This document shows, in pieces, positions 57,351 through 64,000 of a DNA stretch of 64,000 nt (its first letter is position 1; every line of letters begins with the position of its first letter). The stretch lies in the NCBI GenBank assembly GCA_028694105.1, contig JAQUUC010000002.1, positions 47,463 through 111,462 on the forward strand, read 5' to 3'. Source of the DNA: Hespellia sp. (lineage in GTDB: Bacteria; Bacillota; Clostridia; Lachnospirales; Lachnospiraceae). The translations under genes and the position numbers were made by a program. The notes under the pieces are model-generated. The model did not search any database. It saw only the letters and a list, made by a program, of their open reading frames with translations, and had not been told where the DNA came from.

Positions 57351-57884
57351 TTAAGAGTTTTTTATCAGGCGCTTCACTAAAAACTTCTGAAGTGCATCCA
57401 CACCGATCCCAACATATACCACACCGGCAATCATGGAAACGCCAATCTGAATCGGAAGCGATCCGATCTCAGCTACCTTCATCGGACCCATAATGGTGAG
57501 TCCGATCGCCCATCCGCAAAGCCATGATGGAACGAAAATAAATTTCGGAAATGTTTCTCCTATGATGACAGCAAGACCACCCAGCACAAATAATGTACCG
57601 TACAGCTCGGCATTCGGATTGAAGTTCATCGCTCCCATCACATTCACTGCAATAAAAGCCCACAAATCTCCGAGTAAAAATCCGATGGCAATCTTAAGTG
57701 CATCCGCTCTTTTATTTCCATTTGCCACATAGAGTCCGGCGCAAATCAGTGCGACCGCACCGGTTGAAACACCGATATATGGGCTGACAACTGCCCAGAT
57801 GGGAGGCATAAATGCGATTCCAAAGGCCAGTGTCAGCATGTTAATTTTCTTTACTTTTTTCTCTTCCACGTTCATCACTCCCAA
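57351..57884 (-). CDS. DUF1097-like small membrane protein
   Basis: About five TM segments; INMLTLAFGIAFMPPIWAVVSPYIGVSTGAVALICAGLYVANG, GETFPKFIFVPSWLCGWAIG. Confidence 0.75.
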   Translation of the reverse strand: MGVMNVEEKKVKKINMLTLAFGIAFMPPIWAVVSPYIGVSTGAVALICAGLYVANGNKRADALKIAIGFLLGDLWAFIAVNVMGAMNFNPNAELYGTLFVLGGLAVIIGETFPKFIFVPSWLCGWAIGLTIMGPMKVAEIGSLPIQIGVSMIAGVVYVGIGVDALQKFLVKRLIKNS

Positions 57885-58987
57885 TCAAAGCCATCCCAGA
57901 TACGTTTCCCTGTGTATGTCTTTGCTGTCTCTTCCCCGTCTAATACACGGATTGCGCCCGCTGCCATTGCTTCCATCTCAAATTCTCCGGGATACGCAGT
58001 CACAGGCGCGATGAAAGAACAAGTGTCTGTAATCTGTTTTACAAGATCTTCATTGTATACCATTCCACCACCGAGAAGGATTCCGTCTACTTTTCCATGG
58101 AGAACTGCTGCCATGGAACCAATGCATTTTTCAATCTGATAAATCATCGTGTTCCACAGCATCTCTGCATATTTATCTCCATTTTTCGCACGGTCTGTGA
58201 GCTCTAACGCATCCGAGATTCCGACATGGCTAACGAAACCTCCGGTTCTTGTACAGAGCTTTTTCACATCTGCGATTTCAAGGTTGTTGTTTTTCATATA
58301 AGAAAGTAAATCTGCAACTGCAACGCTGCCGGATCTTGTCGGAGCCATTGGTCCCTCTCCGCCAACGATGTCGTATCCGTCAACCATCTTACCCTTCCGA
58401 TGTGCTGATACGGAAATTCCGCCGCCGATATGACATACAATATAGCTGCATTCTTCGTATTTTTTATGCATCACATTTTTACTGTGACGAATGGCTGTCT
58501 CTTTTAAATTCAGCGCGTGTAAATGTATGATACGGTTCACGCCCTTGATTCCTGTCATACGGGCAAGATCCTGCAATTCATCTACGTCCGGTGGATTCAC
58601 GACCATTGCTTTTTTGCCATACTGAACTGCAAATTCATGTGCAAGCTGCGAGCCAAGGGCTGCCGGATGGATCACTCCATTTGCGCAGGTTCTTGCATGT
58701 TCCAGCATCAAATCTGTCACTTCATAGGTACCGCCTTCCATGGCGAGAAGTCCGCCGCCACGTCCAACAAATACATCCACATCCTCTAATGTAATACCCG
58801 CTTCGTTCAGAAGATTCATGATGGTTTCACGACGGTATGGAAGCTGGTCCGACATTGTTTTGTATTTTTCCAGTTCTTTTGCGTCATGCGATACAAACTG
58901 TGAATACAGACATTCTTCGCCTTCAAAAACGGCAGTCTTCGTAGAAGTAGAACCCGGATTAACGGTTAATACTTTATATTTTTTCAT
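57875..58987 (-). CDS. buk: Butyrate kinase family acyl kinase
   Basis: VLTVNPGSTSTKTAVFEGEE, VFVGRGGGLLAMEGGTYEV, GVIHPAALGSQLAHEFA, CHIGGGISVSAHRKGKMVDGYDIVGGEGPMAPTRSGSV. Confidence 0.95.
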   Translation of the reverse strand: MKKYKVLTVNPGSTSTKTAVFEGEECLYSQFVSHDAKELEKYKTMSDQLPYRRETIMNLLNEAGITLEDVDVFVGRGGGLLAMEGGTYEVTDLMLEHARTCANGVIHPAALGSQLAHEFAVQYGKKAMVVNPPDVDELQDLARMTGIKGVNRIIHLHALNLKETAIRHSKNVMHKKYEECSYIVCHIGGGISVSAHRKGKMVDGYDIVGGEGPMAPTRSGSVAVADLLSYMKNNNLEIADVKKLCTRTGGFVSHVGISDALELTDRAKNGDKYAEMLWNTMIYQIEKCIGSMAAVLHGKVDGILLGGGMVYNEDLVKQITDTCSFIAPVTAYPGEFEMEAMAAGAIRVLDGEETAKTYTGKRIWDGFDWE

Positions 58988-58999
58988 TGAATTCCTCCT

Positions 59000-60004
59000 C
59001 TAGTTCTTACTCCCGGCTGCACGAACAGCACTGATTACAATATTTCCCTTGATTTCAGAAACCGGAGCCCCTCTTGAACAGTCACATACAATTTTATTAA
59101 AGCCCTGAAGCATTGGACCATAAGCATCTGCCTTACCAAACTGCTGAATCAGTTTTACGCCGACATTCCCGACGTTCAGATCCGGCCAGATGATCACATT
59201 TGCTTTCCCTGCGACCCTGCTTTCACGGTTCACTTTCTTAGCCGCAACTGCCTCTGAAACAGCTGAATCAAACTGGAATTCTCCATCGATTGCAAGATCA
59301 GGACGAAGCTCGTTTGCGATCTTCACACCTTCTACAACCTTGTCGATCAGCTCTCCCTGACCACTTCCAAGTGTCGAATAACTTACCATGGCACATCTTG
59401 GTTCCCAGTCAAGCAGTGAACTGACCGTATCACAAGCGGAAATCGCAATGCTTGCCAGCTGCTCTGAGGTTGGATTGGTACATACTGCACTGTCTCCGAC
59501 TGCGAGAAGGCTGCCTTCGCTTCCTTCAAATCCTTGAATGTCGCAAAGTCCAATACTGGAAATTGTGCTGATCCCCGGTTTTAATCCAATGATCATCTGT
59601 CCGGCAAGAAGAACATCTCCGGTCGTGTTGTCGATTCCGGCAAATGTAACCGCTGCGTCTCCGACTGCTTCCATAACCATCGCAAAATACAGAGGATCTT
59701 TCATTCTGCGTATTAATGGTTTTTCCTTCAAAAGTGTTCCTTCAAGAGCAATATATTTTGCGATAATCGCATCTCTGTACTCTTCATCAGCAATGTCAAC
59801 GAATGTGAAAACGCTTTCTTCAAGTCCACGCTCTGCAATCAGGCTTTTGATTTTTTCCACATTACCTACGAGAATCGGATGAATGTATCCTTCTTTTCCA
59901 GCCTCGTAAGCTGCCTGCATCATCTTTTCGTTTTCTGCTTCCGGGAACGCTACTTTCTGAGGGTTTACTTTTGCTTTTTCATAAATTTCATCTAAAACGC
60001 TCAT
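59000..60004 (-). CDS. Phosphate acyltransferase (Pta/Ptb family)
   Basis: KVAFPEAENEKMMQAAYEAGKEGYIHPILVGNVEKI, YSTLGSGQGELIDKVVEGVKIA, ANVIIWPDLNVGNVGVKLIQQFGKADAYGPMLQGFNKIVCDCSRGA. Confidence 0.95.
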   Translation of the reverse strand: MSVLDEIYEKAKVNPQKVAFPEAENEKMMQAAYEAGKEGYIHPILVGNVEKIKSLIAERGLEESVFTFVDIADEEYRDAIIAKYIALEGTLLKEKPLIRRMKDPLYFAMVMEAVGDAAVTFAGIDNTTGDVLLAGQMIIGLKPGISTISSIGLCDIQGFEGSEGSLLAVGDSAVCTNPTSEQLASIAISACDTVSSLLDWEPRCAMVSYSTLGSGQGELIDKVVEGVKIANELRPDLAIDGEFQFDSAVSEAVAAKKVNRESRVAGKANVIIWPDLNVGNVGVKLIQQFGKADAYGPMLQGFNKIVCDCSRGAPVSEIKGNIVISAVRAAGSKN

Positions 60005-60045
60005 TTTTTCGTTCCTTTCTTTTTCTATTTCCTATCCCAGGCTTC

Positions 60046-60285
60046 TTACATTTCCTCTTCTACTTTGTCAACCAGATCAGCGATTGTAGCACATCCGGCT
60101 GCATCCTGAAGCTGAACCATAACGTCTAATTCGTTCTCGATCTCAGACACAAGGCCTACCATCTGTACAGAAGTTCCGTTGATATCCTCACCAAATTTTG
60201 AATCTGCTGTTAATGCTGCCTCTTCTACTCCGTATGATGTTGCTACTAATGCGATTATCTGCTGTTCTAATTCTTTTCTCTCCAT
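60046..60285 (-). CDS. Acyl-carrier-protein-like protein (79 aa), atypical phosphopantetheine motif
   Basis: EEAALTADSKFGEDINGTSVQMVGLVSEIENELDVMVQLQDAAGCATIADLVDKVEEEM; ACP-like pattern with TSV in place of DSL. Confidence 0.82.
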   Translation of the reverse strand: MERKELEQQIIALVATSYGVEEAALTADSKFGEDINGTSVQMVGLVSEIENELDVMVQLQDAAGCATIADLVDKVEEEM

Positions 60286-60308
60286 TTTTTTGCGCTCCTT
60301 TTTCTTTT

Positions 60309-60725
60309 CTATTCTTCATCCAAAGCAAATACAACGGTCTTATATCCGTCTCTCTGGAAAATTTCTGCATGTACCGGTACCGGAAGTTTTCCATTCTCCA
60401 TGATTTCTTTTCTTTTCTTTTTATTGATTCCTTTTACAACACCATTGAAGCAGGCGCCTTCTTCCAGCTCGATCTCGCCATAAGCGAATTTACCCATCTG
60501 CTTGTATTCTGGTTTTGATGAAAGTGCAGCCGGAAGTACGATTGATTTCATCACACCTTTTCCACTCACCTCAACCCACTCTGTCTCAAGTGAACCACAT
60601 GTGTTGCATGCGTATACCGGCGGAAACTCTACCGCTCCACATTTTGGGCATTTACGGCCAAGGAATTTTCCTTCTTCCAGACCATCGTAAAACTTCTGTA
60701 CAACTTTTTCTAATTTAATACTCAT
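60309..60725 (-). CDS. DUF35 OB-fold / zinc-ribbon protein
   Basis: GRKCPKCGAVEFPPVYACNTCGSLETEWVEVSGKGVMKS followed by a beta-rich OB region; directly downstream of a thiolase-like gene. Confidence 0.9.
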   Translation of the reverse strand: MSIKLEKVVQKFYDGLEEGKFLGRKCPKCGAVEFPPVYACNTCGSLETEWVEVSGKGVMKSIVLPAALSSKPEYKQMGKFAYGEIELEEGACFNGVVKGINKKKRKEIMENGKLPVPVHAEIFQRDGYKTVVFALDEE

Positions 60726-60743
60726 GATATTCTCTCCTCCAAA

Positions 60744-62060
60744 TCAGTCAATTGTTCTTATGAGTACAGCCGCTACGTTCTGCGCACCACCGTATCCCCT
60801 AAGCATTGCAGTCTTCGGTAATTTTTTCACCTGACGTTCGCCGCACTCGCCACGCATCTGCATGCAGGCTTCATACATATCAGCAAGGCCGGAAGCAGCA
60901 TGTGCATGTCCAAAGGAAGTTCTTCCGCCGTTGGTATTGATTGGTTTGTCACCATCATAAGCCGTACGTCCGTCACAGATATATTTCCATCCTTCTCCAT
61001 ACGGAAGGTATCCTGCGATCTCTGCGGAAATCAAATGTGAAGTAATGATAAAGTCATTTGCGAAGAATAAATCAAGTTCCTCCGGTTTTACGCCTGTTAC
61101 CTCATATGCCTGACGTACCGCTTCCTCTGTTGCACGAATCTCAAAATGAGGAGTCGAAGCTTCACAAGCTGCGCTTCCAACGCCAAGTACTTCGATTGGT
61201 TTATGGTTCAGGTTTTTCGCGATTTCCGGAATCATGTCTGTTGCACATACGATGCAGGCAGCCGCTCCATCACATTTACGCTCCACACCTTCCATACGAA
61301 GGAAGTCACCCATCTTAGGGTTGTATGGTGATCTTAAGTAATCAATCGCACTGTCAAATCCTTTTTCTTTTGCAATATCATCAAAGGATGTTCTCTCAAT
61401 TGCAAGTGGATTCTTCTCTGCGTTACGACGGTTGTTGATTGCCATCCAGTTCAGCGCATCATCCATATTCTCAGCAGAGATGCCACGAGTACGGACATAA
61501 TCTTCCGCGGCATCATCGTAAATAAGTTCAATTGGTGCCATTAAGCTTCTTGAATAGGTACGATCATATAACCAAGAGGTTGTGGCAAGGAATTTGTCCA
61601 TTGTCATCTTCTCACGTTTGTAAGGATGCTTTGGAGTTTCAATGTTATCATTTGGAAATGGAACACTATCACCGAATTCTACGCAGCCGGTAAGTACACA
61701 GTTATACTTTCCAGAAGCTACTGCATTCACAGCCTGTTCGATTGCAAGGTAACCGGTACAGCATGCCTCAGAATGATGGATCGATCCTTTTCCCTTCATT
61801 CCAAACCAGTTTCCGATCTGAATGTTTGGTGTCAGGTAGTTTGATCCGTTCAGCGGGCTCGCCTGTCCGTGGAAATAAAAATCGACGTCCTGTGCGCTCA
61901 CGCCTGCATCCTCCATCGCTTTGAGTGCTGCATAACCAAACATCTCGCCTTCTGTCAGTCCATCAGTCTCCGGATTGTCCACTGTGTACATAAATGGAGT
62001 ACATCCTACACCAATGATCGACACACTTCTGTTATACTTTCCTAAAGTAGTCTTGTTCAT
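60744..62060 (-). CDS. Thiolase-superfamily protein (SCP2/lipid-transfer/archaeal-thiolase type)
   Basis: SIIGVGCTPF, HHSEACCTGYLAIEQAVNAVASGKYNCVLTGC (nucleophile Cys region), NTNGGRTSFGHAHAASGLADMYEACMQMRGE, C-terminal RGYGGAQNVAAVLI. Confidence 0.9.
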   Translation of the reverse strand: MNKTTLGKYNRSVSIIGVGCTPFMYTVDNPETDGLTEGEMFGYAALKAMEDAGVSAQDVDFYFHGQASPLNGSNYLTPNIQIGNWFGMKGKGSIHHSEACCTGYLAIEQAVNAVASGKYNCVLTGCVEFGDSVPFPNDNIETPKHPYKREKMTMDKFLATTSWLYDRTYSRSLMAPIELIYDDAAEDYVRTRGISAENMDDALNWMAINNRRNAEKNPLAIERTSFDDIAKEKGFDSAIDYLRSPYNPKMGDFLRMEGVERKCDGAAACIVCATDMIPEIAKNLNHKPIEVLGVGSAACEASTPHFEIRATEEAVRQAYEVTGVKPEELDLFFANDFIITSHLISAEIAGYLPYGEGWKYICDGRTAYDGDKPINTNGGRTSFGHAHAASGLADMYEACMQMRGECGERQVKKLPKTAMLRGYGGAQNVAAVLIRTID

Positions 62061-62186
62061 ATTTTCCTTCCTTTCTTTGGATAAATCGATGTTTATCTCT
62101 TTACGTTTGTATGATTATTATATATAATGAAAGTACTGATTTCATCGTATTTAAAGCTAATATCACACTTGTTTTAGTCAGTCTTT

Positions 62187-62202
62187 TTGTGCGAGCGCAC
62201 AA
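62187..62202. promoter_or_regulatory. Perfect inverted repeat in a divergent promoter region, candidate operator
   Basis: TTGTGCG-AG-CGCACAA (7-bp arms) between the thiolase start (62060) and the PucR-like start (62268). Confidence 0.6.
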
Positions 62203-62267
62203 TAACATTGTTTTTCTTCTATAACGACACGATACGGAACTGTTTCAGCAACACAAAGGAGATATTT

Positions 62268-63815
62268 ATGGAATATCACATTTTATTGAATCGATTGCGC
62301 AAGAATGGATGGCATCCTCAGATATTTGGACAGCTTAACAGCGACAATGACCTGATCAACATTCGAATTCTGAGCAAAAAGCAAAAGTATTTCGAGCCGT
62401 CTACGCTTTATCTGACTTCCACTGAGCAGATGCCTTCCCCCGGTTCAAAGGGTGCTTTTACTTTGTTTTGCTATGGAAAATCTATTGATTTTAGTCTCTA
62501 TCAGAACAGTGCTTTTAACATCACCTACTTTGGAGCGGATGTGCGTCCTGACGAATTATTCAACACTTCACTTGAAAATCTTACGGAGCTCCAGCAGGTC
62601 ACTTCCGGTATGCACATCCTGCTCAATGCACTTTTTTCAGGCAATGGACTCCAGTATCTGGTGGATACTGCTGCTCATTTATTCGAAAACCCGATCTATG
62701 TTGTTGATTTGCAGCATAAGTATCTGGCGATTTCTTCCGGTATCGTTCCGGACAATGATTTTTTCCGGGAAGAAAGTGCATCCGGCTATATCAGTGAAGC
62801 CGGGATAATCTCGATCCGCAACAACCGGTTAGACGAGAAAGTACGGCAGAACAAAACTGCCTATTATTACGTGAATGAAATCGTGCAAAAAGGAATGCTG
62901 ATTGATGCGGTCCATATTCAGGGCATTGAGATTGGACATGTGATGATGATGGAGTCCGAGCATCCCTTCCGGGAATTCGATCAGGACTTTTTCCATCGGT
63001 TCTGTGAACTTGTTTCGATCGAACTCCAAAAGGACTCTGCTTATGCGAATAATAAAGGAGTCATGTATTCTTACTTTTTGGCTGATCTGTTAAAAAACCC
63101 GGAAGAAAATGTTGCACAGGTTGCGCAGCGGCTTACCAATCTTGGGTACAATCTAAAAGAATATCTATATATTCTTGCGATTCCTTCCACCAGCTATCAT
63201 AGTTCCAATACGAGACTCGATGTGATTACCAACCATCTGCGAACCATTTTGACCAGCAGTATCTATGCAATCTACGAAGATTCCATTGTCTTCCTGATCA
63301 GCAAAGAACGCTATAGCGGTGTCAGCGATTACGAATTGAACCGCCTGACGGACTTTTTAAAGGCGAATCAGTTAAAGGCCGGATTCAGTAACTTCTTCGA
63401 ATCACTCAGCGATGCCCCCCGTTTTTACAGGCAGGCATTAAAAGCGGTCTCTCTGGGAACAAAGCTAAATGATCCATCCCCGCTCTGTAATTACAGTGAT
63501 TACTATATGTATGAAATGCTTGAGCTCTATGAGAAAAGTGACGCTGAAATCCGATTCCTGATTCATCCCGGTCTGATGCAGCTTTATTATTATGACCATG
63601 AAAAGAATTCCGATCTTCTGCACACCTTAAGAGAGTATCTCGAATATCCCGGGCAGCCTGCAAAAGTCGCTGCAAACCTGAATATCCATAAAAACACGTT
63701 GCTTTATCGCATGGGTAAAATCAAGGATATTACCGGGTGTCAGTTTGAATGCGGCGCGGACTATATGAATTTTAATTTCTCATTTAATATTATGGAATAT
63801 CTGAATATGCTATAA
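62268..63815 (+). CDS. PucR/CdaR-like transcriptional regulator
   Basis: ATG at 62268 with AAAGGAG RBS; C-terminal HTH_30-type LLHTLREYLEYPGQPAKVAANLNIHKNTLLYRMGKIKDITG. Confidence 0.9.
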   Translation: MEYHILLNRLRKNGWHPQIFGQLNSDNDLINIRILSKKQKYFEPSTLYLTSTEQMPSPGSKGAFTLFCYGKSIDFSLYQNSAFNITYFGADVRPDELFNTSLENLTELQQVTSGMHILLNALFSGNGLQYLVDTAAHLFENPIYVVDLQHKYLAISSGIVPDNDFFREESASGYISEAGIISIRNNRLDEKVRQNKTAYYYVNEIVQKGMLIDAVHIQGIEIGHVMMMESEHPFREFDQDFFHRFCELVSIELQKDSAYANNKGVMYSYFLADLLKNPEENVAQVAQRLTNLGYNLKEYLYILAIPSTSYHSSNTRLDVITNHLRTILTSSIYAIYEDSIVFLISKERYSGVSDYELNRLTDFLKANQLKAGFSNFFESLSDAPRFYRQALKAVSLGTKLNDPSPLCNYSDYYMYEMLELYEKSDAEIRFLIHPGLMQLYYYDHEKNSDLLHTLREYLEYPGQPAKVAANLNIHKNTLLYRMGKIKDITGCQFECGADYMNFNFSFNIMEYLNML

Positions 63816-63874
63816 GATAAGAGGACGGTTCCAAACCACTGAAAAAGTAGTTTCGAACCGTCCCCTTGTCTTAC
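63816..63874. repeat. Long imperfect palindrome (REP/MITE-like or terminator) after the PucR-like gene
   Basis: GGACGGTTC (63823-63831) pairs with GAACCGTCC (63855-63863); inner arms AAACCACT/AGTAGTTT; flanked by taagataag and cttgtctta. Confidence 0.65.
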
Positions 63875-64000
63875 ACTTGTCTTATCTCCTGCATGGTATC
63901 GGTTTCGTTGGGCATTTTGGTTTTGCCGTCCCGGCGCGAACGATCGCGTCTTCATCACACGCTTCCATACATTCTGCTTCTTGTCACTTTTTTTTACGTT

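Noticed and set aside
63761-63958. Minus-strand 65-aa ORF at the right edge
   Set aside because: Spans the palindromic repeat and the tail of the PucR-like gene on the opposite strand; no recognisable domain.
1-64000. CRISPR arrays, rRNA, tRNA, prophage, toxin-antitoxin or restriction systems
   Set aside because: None could be supported by reading either strand; gene content is otherwise metabolic, regulatory and housekeeping.

Overview
64 kb chromosomal window from a Clostridia/Lachnospiraceae-like Firmicute (inferred from gene content and order, not from a marker gene). Nearly all coding is on the minus strand. I saw no rRNA, tRNA, CRISPR array or intact transposase. From the left: (1) a sugar/polyol-type uptake and catabolic locus (DeoC-like aldolase, short old-yellow-enzyme-like protein, RbsA/RbsC/RbsB-like ABC system, Zn-dehydrogenase, IolE-like isomerase) divergent from a DeoR regulator, a second degenerate RbsA-like ATPase and an FGGY kinase; (2) an operon of SDR, AraC regulator with a degenerate receiver, class-III PLP aminotransferase-fold enzyme, APH-like small-molecule kinase and an orphan P-II protein; (3) galKT-lgt-ychF and the rpe-rsgA-prkC-prpC-rlmN-rsmB-fmt-def-priA block; (4) murE, an acyltransferase, a Y-family polymerase, clpB behind a perfect CIRCE element, degV, AIM24; (5) a pst-phoU-response regulator operon, pyk, and a second Pho-like locus (RR, HK, a PstS-like gene with an in-frame TAG, and an overlapping small alarmone synthetase); (6) M24 peptidase, YitT, NudC, hydroxyacid dehydrogenase, TetR; (7) an unusual operon of SCP2-type thiolase, DUF35, ACP-like protein, Pta, Buk and DUF1097, divergent from a PucR-like regulator. 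The strongest candidates for new biology are the thiolase-DUF35-ACP-Pta-Buk module, the phosphate-sensing/alarmone-synthetase locus with its amber codon and duplicated Pho-box geometry, and the kinase/PLP-enzyme/P-II operon. All family calls are from reading motifs; no database search was run.
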